Positions 17,604 through 27,019 of a DNA stretch of 64,000 nt are shown here, in pieces. The notes under the pieces were generated by a model. It did no database searches and was not told the DNA's origin. It worked only from the letters and a program-made list of their open reading frames with translations. The translations under genes and the position numbers were made by a program. How positions within the stretch are numbered: position 1 is the stretch's first letter; each line of letters begins with the position of its first letter. The DNA comes from Rudanella paleaurantiibacter (lineage in GTDB: Bacteria; Bacteroidota; Bacteroidia; Cytophagales; Spirosomataceae): positions 310,001 to 374,000 of the forward strand of contig NZ_WELI01000003.1 of assembly GCF_009184635.1 (NCBI RefSeq), in the 5' to 3' direction.

Positions 17604-18454
17604 TAAGGCAGTTGCAAAAACCCATCGATCTGCCCCTGAAACCAAGCCGGATCGTCGTACATGATAAAGTGTTTGGTGTTAGCCACAGCAATTACCTTAT
17701 TGGGCACGCGGGCGTACTGTTCGTTCAGGATGCGCATGGATGTATCGCGGCTGTTCATGTACAGGCTCCCCAGCACCAGCACCGGTGAGCTAATCCGGGC
17801 AATATCGGTACGCAGATCGGTCAGACTCATTTCAACAATCGTGTAGCCCAGCGTCCGCCGGTCCGACGTAGCCGACCACCGGGCAATCTGCCGGGCGCGG
17901 GTAGTGTCGGCCACTTGCGTTCGCATCGAACGCGCCATATTATCTTCGTACGAGTCGACGGGCAGATTCACGAAATTCTGAGCCACAGCTTCGGCATTGA
18001 ACATGGGCAGGTTACGCAGCGAATCGGCCGAGGTTTTGGGGTTCATCATCCCCGAAATAAACGGCACCCCATCCACACAGATTAGTTTACCCACCAGATC
18101 AGGGGCGGTGCTACCCACCCACAAACTCATGAATGCACCGAGGCTATGGCCCATCAGAATCGGCTTGCGGAGCTGTTTTTCCCGAATGTAACGAATAATC
18201 TGGTCGCGCACGGTTTGCAAAATTGGCTGTCCAATCGGGTCGACCCCAGCGTAGCCGGGCAGAGTAAGCACATGGCACTCGTACCGGGTACGGAGGTGCG
18301 CTACGGTTTCCTGCCATACATCGCCACTGCACGAGTAGCCGGGGATGAGCAGAATAGGCTGACCCTTACCGGTCACCGAAACCCGAAACGAATACGATTG
18401 TGCCATGCCCCACTGGGCTACTAGCAAAAGAAGAGAGCAAAGGATGGTCTTCAT
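17603..18454 (-). CDS. Secreted alpha/beta hydrolase
   Basis: A 283-residue alpha/beta hydrolase with a signal peptide (residues 1 to about 19, ending WGMAQ). The nucleophile elbow GHSLGA gives Ser104; the base is probably His262 in NTKHFIMYDD; ILLIPGYSCSG holds the oxyanion region. The substrate is unknown. It is the first gene of a coupled three-gene operon with an ECF sigma factor and a membrane protein, an unusual partner for a sigma factor. Confidence 0.87.
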   Translation of the reverse strand: MKTILCSLLLLVAQWGMAQSYSFRVSVTGKGQPILLIPGYSCSGDVWQETVAHLRTRYECHVLTLPGYAGVDPIGQPILQTVRDQIIRYIREKQLRKPILMGHSLGAFMSLWVGSTAPDLVGKLICVDGVPFISGMMNPKTSADSLRNLPMFNAEAVAQNFVNLPVDSYEDNMARSMRTQVADTTRARQIARWSATSDRRTLGYTIVEMSLTDLRTDIARISSPVLVLGSLYMNSRDTSMRILNEQYARVPNKVIAVANTKHFIMYDDPAWFQGQIDGFLQLP

Positions 18455-18806
18455 GTGTGCAAACGGATTAAAAAAGTTTGAACGACGAAGACCGCTTGGG
18501 CGCCATTGCGGTGTTGTCGGTGGTTAGAACCCCTAACCCGACATTTGTTACAGTCGGCCGAAAAAAAGTTTTTCGACCGACTTATTCCCTGTCTAAAAAA
18601 TTATAACTTTTTCTGGATTCTCTTCTACAAACCTATCCTCAATAACGGCTTTTTAGAGGTAGAAGGCCTATTCGCCCGGTTCAATAAAGCTTGTACAGAT
18701 CAAACCTACGCAGCCCCCATTTACTCACTTTAAACCTAAAAATCAATCAGTCAGGAACAATCCTTCCCGCTCAGGCGTCTACAGACAAGGCACCTCTTGT
18801 ACTGGT
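18455..18806. other. Intergenic region between divergent hydrolase and exporter genes
   Basis: About 350 bp, AT-richer than its surroundings between roughly 18540 and 18750. It must hold the promoters of both flanking units, but no convincing TTG-N20-TAnnTTTG pair was seen. A 75-codon open frame at 18506-18733 has no family features and is not called. Confidence 0.6.
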
Positions 18807-20027
18807 ATGACGCGCAAACAGCATTTTGTGATTATTTTGATTTTGGGGACTCTCTCCACTATCAGCCCCTTTTCGATTGATATGTACCTGCCGGGGTTTC
18901 CGGCCATTGCCAACGACCTCAATACCACCATTGATAAAGTACAGTTTTCGCTGACGGCCTACTTTTTCGGGATTGCCGCCGGGCAGTTGCTATACGGCCC
19001 CCTGCTCGACCGATTTGGACGCAAAATGCCGCTCTACGCCGGTTTAGGGCTGTACTTGCTGGCTTCGGTCGGATGTGCCTTTACCCATTCCATTGAGATG
19101 CTCGTGCTGATGCGGCTGTTGCAGGCACTGGGCGGGTGCGTGGGCATGGTGGCAGCTCAGGCCCTCGTGCGCGACCTGTTTCCGGTGAGCAACATTGCGC
19201 AGGTTTTTTCGCTGCTGACGCTCGTCATCGCCGTTTCGCCCATGATTGCCCCCACCGTGGGGGGCTATGCTACCGTGGCTTTCGGCTGGCACTCTATTTT
19301 CCTGATTCTGGCCGGCATTACGGTGTTGATTCTGGTGGCGGTGTATTACGCCCTCCCCAATGGCCGCCCCGCTGACCCCTCCATTTCGTTACGACCACAA
19401 GCCGTTTTGGGCAACTTTTTTACGGTGCTTCGGCAACCGCAGTTCATGACCTATGCCTTTGCGGGTGGGCTCTCTACGGCCTCATCGTTCGCGTACATTG
19501 CGGGCTCGCCCGATGTGTTCATGAACCTTTACCACGTGAGCGAGCAGCAGTACGGCTGGATTTTTGCCTTTCTGGCTATTGCAGTGCTGGCACCCAATCA
19601 ACTGAATCACGTGCTGCTCAAGCGGTTTTCGAACGAGCAGATTGTGCATACTACCCTCATTTACCAGTCGGCAGTGGGACTCATCATGGTCTTTGGTAGC
19701 TGGGCAGGGTGGTTCGGGCTAACGGGTCTGCTCGGGATGCTGTTTCTGTTTCTACTTGGTCAAGGGCTGGTTGGTCCAAACTCGTCGGCCCTGTCGATGA
19801 TGCCCTTTGCCCGGCACGCAGGCAGTGCTGCCGCCCTGATGGGGAGCCTCAGAATGGGTTTTGGGGCACTGGTGTCGGCCATTGTGAGCCTGATGCACAA
19901 CGGCACCGCCCTGCCCATGATTGGCATGATGACTTTCTGCGCTGTGGGTGGCCTGCTTATTCTGCTAATTGGCGAGCGGGCCATTGCCCACCGCAGCGGT
20001 AGCGTGACCCCTAAAGCCGCGCTGTAA
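18807..20027 (+). CDS. Bcr/CflA family multidrug efflux MFS transporter
   Basis: A 406-residue inner-membrane protein with about 12 hydrophobic helices. The N-terminal IDMYLPGFPAIANDL is a Bcr/CflA signature, and the MFS motif A loop is seen as GPLLDRFGRKMPLYAGLGLYL. Motif C-like glycines occur in LQALGGCVGMVAAQALVRDLF. Relatives use the proton gradient to export drugs or, in some species, sulfonamides, bicyclomycin or cysteine. The gene appears to be alone on its transcript. The real substrate is unknown. Confidence 0.92.
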   Translation: MTRKQHFVIILILGTLSTISPFSIDMYLPGFPAIANDLNTTIDKVQFSLTAYFFGIAAGQLLYGPLLDRFGRKMPLYAGLGLYLLASVGCAFTHSIEMLVLMRLLQALGGCVGMVAAQALVRDLFPVSNIAQVFSLLTLVIAVSPMIAPTVGGYATVAFGWHSIFLILAGITVLILVAVYYALPNGRPADPSISLRPQAVLGNFFTVLRQPQFMTYAFAGGLSTASSFAYIAGSPDVFMNLYHVSEQQYGWIFAFLAIAVLAPNQLNHVLLKRFSNEQIVHTTLIYQSAVGLIMVFGSWAGWFGLTGLLGMLFLFLLGQGLVGPNSSALSMMPFARHAGSAAALMGSLRMGFGALVSAIVSLMHNGTALPMIGMMTFCAVGGLLILLIGERAIAHRSGSVTPKAAL

Positions 20028-20335
20028 ACTGGCAAGCTCCAGAGATGTCATCTTGTTTTTCGGTATTGGACATTTGTTCGGCACAAAAGAATTGGCACGC
20101 GGATGAAACGGATCAAGCTAATTTTCGCGGATTTACTCATCGACGTGAATTCGGCAAATCGATGTTATCCGCGTTCAATTGGCTTGATTGTACCTTTTGT
20201 CCATTACTGAGATCTTATTTAGAGAGATGTTATCGCTGGGGGCTTGGTTCCCTAAAACAGAACCCGCTTACATAAGAGATGACATCTCGTTTAGAGAGAT
20301 GTCATGTCCGGGAGCCCCTTACCACCACCTAAATA
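20028..20335. repeat. Convergent intergenic region made of palindromic repeats
   Basis: This 308-bp stretch holds no gene. It contains GAGATGTCATCT followed by T-rich DNA at 20042-20060, a related GAGATGTTATC at 20224-20234, and an intact hairpin at 20279-20305. Between them, ACGCGGAT (20098-20105) and ATCCGCGT (20167-20174) frame a degenerate copy of the palindrome found whole at 58436-58511. Two repeat families are therefore nested here. Confidence 0.75.
20279..20305. repeat. Dispersed hairpin repeat (ATGACATCTC family), copy 1
   Basis: ATGACATCTC (20279-20288) and GAGATGTCAT (20296-20305) are exact reverse complements around the 7-nt loop GTTTAGA. The copy at 52924-52954 has the same arms, and its loop on the minus strand (GTTTGGA) differs by one base. 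No T-run follows this copy. Confidence 0.8.
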
Positions 20336-20776
20336 CTACCCCTCATTACCGGCACCTACTTCGGTCGGGCTGGCGTCTGTAACGGCTGCCATATCCATAT
20401 ATACGTAGCTCCAGCTGTGGCCGTCGAGGTCTTCGAAGCTGCGCTCGTACATGAAACCGTGGTCCTGAGCGGGCACGGGCGTGTTGGCCCCGGCCGCAAC
20501 GGCCTTATCGACTATCGCGTCAACGGCTTCTCGGCTATCGGCGGAGAGGCTCACAATTACCTCGGCTGTTTGGGTAGTGTCGGCAATCGACTTTTTCGTA
20601 AAGCTGCAGAAAAAAGGCTCCACCAGCAGCATCACATAAATGGTGTCGCTGATAACCATACAGGTCGCTTTTTCGTCGGTAAACTGAGGATTAAAGGTGT
20701 AGCCAAGCTGCGTAAAAAACGCAACCGAGCGGTCCAGGCTGCGCACGGGCAGGTTCACAAAAATTTGGGTTGCCAT
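20336..20776 (-). CDS. VOC family protein (glyoxalase/bleomycin-resistance-like)
   Basis: A 146-residue protein with the paired beta-alpha-beta-beta-beta units of the vicinal oxygen chelate fold. The N-terminus IFVNLPVRSLDRSVAFFTQLGY and the C-terminal DHGFMYERSFEDLDGHSWSY are typical of the PhnB/lactoylglutathione-lyase-like subgroup. It is probably cytoplasmic. Possible metal ligands are in the second half (Glu in FEDLDG); the substrate is unknown. Confidence 0.88.
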   Translation of the reverse strand: MATQIFVNLPVRSLDRSVAFFTQLGYTFNPQFTDEKATCMVISDTIYVMLLVEPFFCSFTKKSIADTTQTAEVIVSLSADSREAVDAIVDKAVAAGANTPVPAQDHGFMYERSFEDLDGHSWSYVYMDMAAVTDASPTEVGAGNEG

Positions 20777-20801
20777 ACGTATTGTTGTTTAGAGTACAAG
20801 G

Positions 20802-20809
20802 CAAAGGTA
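20802..20809 (-). promoter_or_regulatory. Possible -7 box for the VOC gene
   Basis: The minus strand reads TACCTTTG, a full match to TAnnTTTG, 25 bp before the start codon. No TTG is found at the expected 19-21 bp upstream, so only half of the promoter is recognisable. Confidence 0.35.
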
Positions 20810-20960
20810 CGCTCTTCTGGAGGCCGATCCGGTGGGCAAACAAGCCAAGAACGGGGTGTATTTGGGACAGCTTTTGGGCAGGCTAACACGCACTCTTTAC
20901 CGGCCCGAATCGCCGGGCAACCGCAAAAAACTCTTTCTTTGTGAAAAGCCTTTTTGCCGT

Positions 20961-22079
20961 ATGAATCGCCTGTCTGTTTTACTTGCTTCGTCTCTGCTGG
21001 TTCTTTGTTTTCTGGGTGGTTTCCGACCGTCGCCCAACGCCAAACCGATTGTGCTCGCCTACGTGGGCGGCTTTCGAGGACTGGTAGATACTGACCGGAT
21101 TGAAGGCGAAAAAATCACCCACATCAACTACGCCTTTGTCGATATCAAAGCCAACCGGGCCTGGTTGCACAACCTCACTACCGACACTACTAATTTTCGT
21201 AAGCTAAACACCCTCAAGCGCCGGAACCCCGACCTGAAAATCCTGATCTCGATTGGCGGCTGGGCCTGGAGTGAAAACTTCTCCGATGCCGTTCTGACGG
21301 ATACGTCGCGGGCAGCTTTTGCGGCCTCGGCGGTCGATATAGTACGGCAGTACGACCTCGACGGTATCGATATTGACTGGGAATACCCCGGCATGAAAGG
21401 CGAAGACAACGTGTTCCGGCCCGAAGACAAGGAAAACTTCACCCTCCTGTTTAAAGCCCTGCGCGAAGGGCTCAACGGTCTGGCTACCCAAACCCGCAAA
21501 TCGTACCTGGTCACTACGGCGCTGCCCGGTTTTGAAGGCATTTTCACCCATACCAACATGGCCGAAGTACACCCTTACCTCGATTTCATCAACGTGATGT
21601 CGTACGATTTTTACACGGGTGGCCCCACGGCCGGGCACCACACCAACCTGTACCCGTCGGGGAAGGTGGCCAATGAGTCGTCGGGCGACCGCGCCGTGCA
21701 ACTGTACCGACAGGCGGGCGTTCCGGCCGAAAAACTGGTGCTGGGAATTGCATTTTACGGGCGAGCCTGGCGGCTACAAACGCCTGACCCGGAGGCCCAC
21801 CCGCGCACCATCCAGAAAGTGGAGCGGGGCGGTGGGTATACCTTTATCAAAGACAGCCTGCTCACCAATCCTGCCTACCGCCGGTACTGGGACCGCCGGG
21901 CCAAAGCGCCCTACCTGTACGGGGCCGAAAACCAAATTTTCTTTTCCTTCGACGACGAGCAATCGGTACGGGCTAAATGCCGATATGTAAAAAAGAAAGG
22001 ACTCGCGGGGGTGATGTTCTGGGAATATTTCAGCGATCCGAAAGGGTATTTACTGAGTGAAATTGACCGCCAATTCTGA
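20961..22079 (+). CDS. Glycoside hydrolase family 18 (chitinase-like), secreted
   Basis: A 372-residue enzyme with an N-terminal signal peptide or anchor (MNRLSVLLASSLLVLCFLGG). The GH18 catalytic motif DGIDIDWEYPG spans residues 134-144, with Glu141 as the proton donor and Asp137/Asp139 as helpers. KILISIGGWAWSENFSD is the SxGG strand, and VMSYDFYTGG and the late Trp in MFWEYFSD line the sugar pocket. It hydrolyses beta-1,4-linked N-acetylglucosamine polymers such as chitin. The ATG at 20961 gives the signal peptide; the longer frame from 20832 has no such start. Confidence 0.93.
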   Translation: MNRLSVLLASSLLVLCFLGGFRPSPNAKPIVLAYVGGFRGLVDTDRIEGEKITHINYAFVDIKANRAWLHNLTTDTTNFRKLNTLKRRNPDLKILISIGGWAWSENFSDAVLTDTSRAAFAASAVDIVRQYDLDGIDIDWEYPGMKGEDNVFRPEDKENFTLLFKALREGLNGLATQTRKSYLVTTALPGFEGIFTHTNMAEVHPYLDFINVMSYDFYTGGPTAGHHTNLYPSGKVANESSGDRAVQLYRQAGVPAEKLVLGIAFYGRAWRLQTPDPEAHPRTIQKVERGGGYTFIKDSLLTNPAYRRYWDRRAKAPYLYGAENQIFFSFDDEQSVRAKCRYVKKKGLAGVMFWEYFSDPKGYLLSEIDRQF

Positions 22080-22275
22080 GTAAAATGTCGGTGTATTGAT
22101 TTTAAACGGCCTAAGTTAATATACTCAACTTAGTTGACTATATACTTCCGTTCGCGGAATGGTATAAAAATGACCCAGTTTAGACCATACGAACAATAAC
22201 TAAAAAAAATTTGAGCCATATATTATGACGTTTAAATTTATATATATTGCGCAAATCATTAACACTAAATGAGCT

Positions 22276-23658
22276 ATGCAAAATTTTCTTCGCTTCAATA
22301 GCTGGAAGCTTGCCAGTGCAGCTATCGCCTTATCAACAACGCTCCTAACCACGGGTTGCCAACCCCAACTTGACCTAAATCCCAACCCAGCCGGGGCCGC
22401 ACGTAGTGCAGCCAGCGCCGACTTTGTCGAGGGCGAAATTCTTGTCAAAATGGCTAAAGGCGCCGGAGTACAGGGGCTGGCCAACGCCCTCACCCGCGTA
22501 AAGGGCGAAGTTGCCGAGAAGATCTTGACCAAAATCATGGAGCGGATGGGCGACAGTGAAGGCGTAGTGCTGATCAAAACCAAAATGAACACGCTGGATG
22601 CCATCGAAGCGCTGCGTGGCGCTGAAGGGGTGGAGTTTGCCGAGCCAAACTTCATCTACCAGCACAATGCCGTTTCGAACGATCCGGGCCTGAGCCAGCT
22701 CTGGGGTATGGGTGCAAATGGCAACCAGTTTGGTAGCCAGGCCATCACCGCCTGGGCTAACGGTAAAACCGGTTCGTCGACCGTGTACGTAGGTATTATT
22801 GACGAGGGTTACATGTACACCCACGAAGATTTGGCCGCCAACGCCGGTACGAACCCCTTCGAGATTGCAGGTAACGGCCGCGACGACGACGCCAACGGCT
22901 ATGTAGATGACGTGTACGGCTGGGATTTTGCCGGTAACAATAGCACCGTATTCGACGGTACGGCCGATGACCACGGCACGCACGTAGCCGGTACAATCGG
23001 CGGTGTGGGTGGCAACGGTATCGGGGTTGCTGGTGTTAACTGGAACGTCAAGCTGCTCTCGGGTAAATTCCTCGGTAGCCGGGGCGGTACAACTGCCAAT
23101 GCAATCAAGGCAATTGACTACTTCACCGAACTGAAGAAGAAAGGCCTGAACATTGTAGCGACCAACAACTCATGGGGGGGTGGTGGCTTCTCGCAAGGGT
23201 TGCAGGACGCCATTGAGCGGGCCAACCAGGCAGGTGTTCTCTTCATTGCAGCCGCCGGTAACGGCGGTAGCGACGGTGTAGGCGACAACAACGACAACGT
23301 AGCCAACTACCCATCGAACTACCCGAACGCCAACGTCATTGCGGTAGCTTCGATCACCTCATCGGGTACCCTGTCGAGCTTCTCAAACTTTGGTGCCAAC
23401 CAGGTTGACATCGGCGCGCCGGGTTCAGCCATTTACTCAACCCTGCCGGGCAAAGCGGGTAAGTCATCGTACGGTTCATACAGCGGTACGTCAATGGCAA
23501 CGCCACACGTAGCCGGTGCTGCGGCCCTGTACAAGTCGATCAACCCAGGTGCAACGGCTGCACAGGTTAAGGATGCCATCCTGAACTCAGCTACGCCAAC
23601 GCCATCACTTTCAGGGAAGACAACAACAGGCGGTCGCCTGAACGTATCGACGTTCTAA
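22276..23658 (+). CDS. S8 subtilisin-family serine protease, lipoprotein
   Basis: A 460-residue subtilase. The signal peptide ends in the lipobox LTTGC with Cys28, so the mature protein is lipid-anchored. Residues about 50-130 look like a fervidolysin-type propeptide (EGEILVKMAKGAGVQG). The catalytic triad is Asp176 (GIIDEG), His233 (DDHGTHVAGT) and Ser406 (SGTSMATPHVAG); Asn in NNSWGGGG forms the oxyanion hole. It ends with RLNVSTF, without an obvious type IX secretion tail. The 196-bp upstream region is AT-rich, but no clear promoter was recognised. Confidence 0.94.
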   Translation: MQNFLRFNSWKLASAAIALSTTLLTTGCQPQLDLNPNPAGAARSAASADFVEGEILVKMAKGAGVQGLANALTRVKGEVAEKILTKIMERMGDSEGVVLIKTKMNTLDAIEALRGAEGVEFAEPNFIYQHNAVSNDPGLSQLWGMGANGNQFGSQAITAWANGKTGSSTVYVGIIDEGYMYTHEDLAANAGTNPFEIAGNGRDDDANGYVDDVYGWDFAGNNSTVFDGTADDHGTHVAGTIGGVGGNGIGVAGVNWNVKLLSGKFLGSRGGTTANAIKAIDYFTELKKKGLNIVATNNSWGGGGFSQGLQDAIERANQAGVLFIAAAGNGGSDGVGDNNDNVANYPSNYPNANVIAVASITSSGTLSSFSNFGANQVDIGAPGSAIYSTLPGKAGKSSYGSYSGTSMATPHVAGAAALYKSINPGATAAQVKDAILNSATPTPSLSGKTTTGGRLNVSTF

Positions 23659-23677
23659 GCAAAGCTCTGTTCCGTTT

Positions 23678-23716
23678 AAACACAAAACCCACCGGCTACC
23701 GGTGGGTTTTGTGTTT
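23678..23716. terminator. Strong bidirectional terminator
   Basis: A perfect 18-bp stem (23678-23695 with 23699-23716) has a 3-nt loop and A/T-rich ends. It lies between the convergent S8 protease and esterase genes. Confidence 0.9.
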
Positions 23717-23741
23717 TTAAGCTTGCAGGTTCGTCAGCGGC

Positions 23742-24836
23742 TCAACGTTTCCGGGCCGACCGGGGTGCGGGCTGGTTAGACAAATGCTGCGTGAAAAACG
23801 GAAGCATCTTCTGCTCAATCCGCTCGGCAATTTTATTGATATGGTCGCCATCATACTCTTCGTAGGTATGCTTCACGCCGTAGTTAGTCAGTACACTGTT
23901 GAGCACCTTGTTGTTGGCGGCAATACTGGCATCTTTCGAGCCCGCATCGAACGCCAACGCCCGAAGCTGTTTGAGATTCCCAATGTACCCGTCAATGCTG
24001 GCCAGCGGGGCATTGGCGGCCCACTTGGCTATGACAGTCGGCTGCAACACCCCCTCTTTGGTAGGCAGGTCGAGGTAAAACGGCGGATTAGTCGGGTTGG
24101 GTGACCACGACGCTGCCGACGCAAACATGGCCTTGGTAAAAAAGCCCGCCTTTTCCAGATCGGCCTGGGTTTTCACTCCCTCCATACTCGCCACCATCTC
24201 GGGGTTACCGGGACCGTTCATGGCAGGCAACATGCAGCACGGACTCAGCAGGTACAAACTCGAAAAAATTTCGGGGTGTTTCTGCCCGATTCGGATCGAG
24301 CCGTACCCACCCATTGAGTGCCCGGCTAACCCCCGGCTGCTGGCCTGCGGCAAGGTCCGGTAGTTTTTGTCAATGTAGTCGACGAGTTCGTAGGCCACAA
24401 AATCCTCCCAGTTGCCGATGGTGACCGAGTTTGAATACATACTCCCGAAATAGCGGTTGTAAGCATTGGGGGTCACAATGATAAACTCACCTGTTTTACC
24501 GTCGGCCAGCGTTTTATCGACCACAGTGGGCAGGTTTATCCAATGCTTGGTAAAGCCGTACCATTTATCGTCGCTATCAGTAAATCCGTGCAGGAAATAA
24601 ATGACCGGATACCGGCGGTTGCGGTCGGTTTGGTAGCTAGGGGGCAGATACACCGACACGTCGCGGTCGGGCGAGTCGCCGGCGAGGTTGCCCTCCAACC
24701 CTTTTCCGTGTACTTTGATTCGCTCCACTTTTCCGGTACGGGCCGGGGTATTCTGAGCGAGTGTCGGCAGAGCTTGTAATAACCCGCCACTTAGTAACAG
24801 CAAAGCGATAACACGTAGACGCATTTTCGGAAACAT
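23742..24836 (-). CDS. Secreted esterase of the alpha/beta hydrolase (esterase D/feruloyl esterase-like) fold
   Basis: About 364 residues from MFPKMRLRV, with a signal peptide ending LPTLAQ. The fold is seen in [11 protein letters not shown]...[13 protein letters not shown], followed by the nucleophile elbow [11 protein letters not shown] with Ser174. The acid and base lie in the C-terminal third (YDGDHIN probably holds the catalytic His). Relatives remove acyl groups from polysaccharides, formylglutathione or mycolates; substrate unknown. Starts at 24869, 24836 and 24824 are all in frame; 24836 or 24824 give the best signal peptide. Confidence 0.85.
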   Translation of the reverse strand: MFPKMRLRVIALLLLSGGLLQALPTLAQNTPARTGKVERIKVHGKGLEGNLAGDSPDRDVSVYLPPSYQTDRNRRYPVIYFLHGFTDSDDKWYGFTKHWINLPTVVDKTLADGKTGEFIIVTPNAYNRYFGSMYSNSVTIGNWEDFVAYELVDYIDKNYRTLPQASSRGLAGHSMGGYGSIRIGQKHPEIFSSLYLLSPCCMLPAMNGPGNPEMVASMEGVKTQADLEKAGFFTKAMFASAASWSPNPTNPPFYLDLPTKEGVLQPTVIAKWAANAPLASIDGYIGNLKQLRALAFDAGSKDASIAANNKVLNSVLTNYGVKHTYEEYDGDHINKIAERIEQKMLPFFTQHLSNQPAPRSARKR

Positions 24837-24945
24837 ACGATTTAGGTTTATACCCACACAAGCAACCAAAGGCTACTTTTTACCAGCTTCAGCCGCTCTT
24901 ACTCGCAACGCCTACCTGCAAACCACCTGACCAGGGCAGACTCTG

Positions 24946-26163
24946 CTACGGTTTTTCTTTCGGCTTACGCGGCAAACAGATAAAACAACGCCGTTTTTCC
25001 AGCTCCTGTACCCGCGTAGCCAAGGCTGTATTAGCCGTTTCGAGAACCTGAAGACGCTCTACAAGGGCGGTCAGATCGGCAGGGGTATTTTGGACCAGAA
25101 TCACATCGCCCTGCGCATTGACCGACAGAAATTTTGTGGCGCCCCCCTGCGTAGGCGACTGGTCGGTGAGCCCCGACAGGCGTAGCCCACTGCTGTGGGG
25201 AGTAGGTGCTACAATCTCCAGCCGGTTTTGGGGGTCATTTGTGCCGATCCCTACCCGGCTGACTTCGTTTCCAAGCACCAATGCATTGCTGGCTTCTACC
25301 CGGGCATTCGCGCCAATAGCCGCGGCATTCCGAATACCGCTTTTGGCCTGTGCGTTGGCTCCGATCAACACCAACCCCTCCACAAATTCACTGAGCTTTT
25401 CGCCCGACCGAGCCCCAATAATCACGTTTTGTTTACCCGTGGCCATCCGATACCCCGCCTGAAAACCTAGAAACACGTTTTCGTCAGTACGAATCGTCTG
25501 CCCGCCCGCAGCATAGCCCAAAAAGGTATTGAAATTGCCCCGCGCGTAAACGGGCGCATTGAAACCGGTGCCAGCTTCCGTACCAATAAACGTGTTACCA
25601 TCGCCGGTACGGAAGTTTATCCCGGTTTTAAAACCCAGATACGTGCCGTTAGTACTCAGGCTGTCTTCTCCGGCCACCTCATGCCCAATATAGGTTGCCC
25701 CATTGCTCCAAACAGGGGCATCTTTATCATTGTCGGTAGCAAATCGGCCAATCAGAATACTGTTGACGCCCTGAAAGGTAGACCCCGCTTCGCTCCCGAT
25801 AAAAATGTTGCCGGGGCCCGTATTACTTCTACCTGCACTTTGGCCGATCATCACCACATTGGAGGCCCGGTTGTCCTGACCAGCCAAATTGCCAATCACG
25901 ACGCTACTACTCACATTACGGAACCGCCCACCATTACCGGCGGCAGGTCCGATGACAACGCTGTTCTCAACCGACTCGGCCGATGAAGCGGCATCGTACC
26001 CAATAATCACGTTGCGCTTGTTGGTCACTTTTGTCGGTTGCCTTAGCCCAACCATGACGTTGTGAAAGCCCGGTCCGGGCGCGACCGGCGTATTGATAAT
26101 CAAATTGTCCTGAGCGAGACCCGGTAAGGCAATCAGGCAGGCAAGTAGTGGGCAGTGCTTCAT
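24946..26163 (-). CDS. YadA-head-like repeat protein with C-terminal coiled coil
   Basis: A 405-residue secreted protein (signal peptide ending LPGLAQ). Residues about 30-300 hold about ten repeats of roughly 20-25 residues built on NxVxIGxxAGxx (SVVIGPAAGNG, NVVMIGQSAGRS, NIFIGSEAGS, VILIGANAQA). This is the pattern of left-handed beta-roll heads of trimeric autotransporter adhesins. Near the end, GIGTNDPQNRLEIVAP resembles phage tail-fibre and Bacteroidota surface proteins, and LVERLQVLETANTALATRVQELEKR is a coiled coil. The C-terminus is Cys/Lys/Pro-rich, with no barrel anchor, so how it is held on the cell is unclear. Confidence 0.75.
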   Translation of the reverse strand: MKHCPLLACLIALPGLAQDNLIINTPVAPGPGFHNVMVGLRQPTKVTNKRNVIIGYDAASSAESVENSVVIGPAAGNGGRFRNVSSSVVIGNLAGQDNRASNVVMIGQSAGRSNTGPGNIFIGSEAGSTFQGVNSILIGRFATDNDKDAPVWSNGATYIGHEVAGEDSLSTNGTYLGFKTGINFRTGDGNTFIGTEAGTGFNAPVYARGNFNTFLGYAAGGQTIRTDENVFLGFQAGYRMATGKQNVIIGARSGEKLSEFVEGLVLIGANAQAKSGIRNAAAIGANARVEASNALVLGNEVSRVGIGTNDPQNRLEIVAPTPHSSGLRLSGLTDQSPTQGGATKFLSVNAQGDVILVQNTPADLTALVERLQVLETANTALATRVQELEKRRCFICLPRKPKEKP

Positions 26164-26398
26164 GACGATGGAGGTTTATAAATCCGTCACAAATTGCCAT
26201 TAATACCCTGAACATCAACACTATCTATGCGTAGAAATACGTATACCCTACTTACCCCGGTTACGATTTTAGTAAACGGTAGGTAGTCATGCCAACCTCT
26301 TCTCACCCTCGCGCAACTGAGCCTCATAAAATACCGACTGAACCAGCCAATCCGACGACTCACCCATAAAACCAATGGAGAAAGGCTACAGCCCGTAA

Positions 26399-26406
26399 TA
26401 GCTTTG
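26399..26406 (+). promoter_or_regulatory. Possible -7 box for the small lipoprotein gene
   Basis: TAGCTTTG matches TAnnTTTG and lies 26 bp before the ATG at 26433. A clear -33 TTG is not seen. Confidence 0.35.
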
Positions 26407-26432
26407 TCGGGACAAAACAACACAATACCCCA

Positions 26433-26867
26433 ATGAAACACCTTATCGCCTTCCTCCTCATCGCGTTTGCCTTCACGGCCTGCAAAAAAGAAACCGACAT
26501 TGAACCCGCCCCCCTCGCCGACCGGTTTGCCGGCACCTACAAACTCAGCTCGTTTCGGTATGTCGACGATACCCAGAAACTTGAGTTCCCGACCCTGCCC
26601 ATGACCGCCAACGGAACCACTATTTCGGGGAAGGTAACGCTGACCAAGAAGTCAGATAAAACGCTCGACATGACATTCCTGCTCACAGCCACGGGTATGG
26701 ACGACGAAAGTGTTACGTTTGAAGGGGTTGAGGTGCGGCAGGTAGGGTCAGAATATGGCCTTTTTGCTGAGGGCAGCCGCATCGCCGATGTCGACGGCTC
26801 ATCGATTATTTTCAATTATACCGAAAGCAACCCAAAGCTCGAAATGGCGTTTGTTGCCCGCAAATAA
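26433..26867 (+). CDS. Small hypothetical lipoprotein
   Basis: A 144-residue protein with a lipoprotein signal peptide ending AFTAC (Cys17). The mature part reads FAGTYKLSSFRY...GKVTLTKKSDKTLDMTFLL...YGLFAEGSRIADVDG, a run of beta strands like a lipocalin-like barrel, but no family is certain. It is monocistronic, with a strong hairpin behind it. Confidence 0.75.
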   Translation: MKHLIAFLLIAFAFTACKKETDIEPAPLADRFAGTYKLSSFRYVDDTQKLEFPTLPMTANGTTISGKVTLTKKSDKTLDMTFLLTATGMDDESVTFEGVEVRQVGSEYGLFAEGSRIADVDGSSIIFNYTESNPKLEMAFVARK

Positions 26868-26869
26868 GC

Positions 26870-26920
26870 CAGAAGTCCCCAGATACACGGTCTCGATCAT
26901 GTACCTGGGGACTTCTGTTT
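26870..26920 (+). terminator. Terminator after the small lipoprotein gene
   Basis: CAGAAGTCCCCAG (26870-26882) pairs perfectly with CTGGGGACTTCTG (26905-26917), followed by TTTACGGTTTTC. The loop is long (22 nt) with a little inner pairing. Confidence 0.7.
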
Positions 26921-27019
26921 ACGGTTTTCGGTTGGGTGAGGCAGTTTGCCAGAAGTAATACAGAATGCTTCTTCTTTCCCCCTCCAACGGCCTGACCTTT
27001 CGCTCTTTTACTCTTTCTC

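Noticed and set aside
18506-18733. 75-codon frame in the divergent gap before the exporter
   Set aside because: No family pattern, starts in the promoter region and has atypical Cys/Phe/Asn composition.
20028-20335. Possible CRISPR-like repeats
   Set aside because: The repeated units are hairpin arms of different spacing and number, without regular spacers or cas genes.
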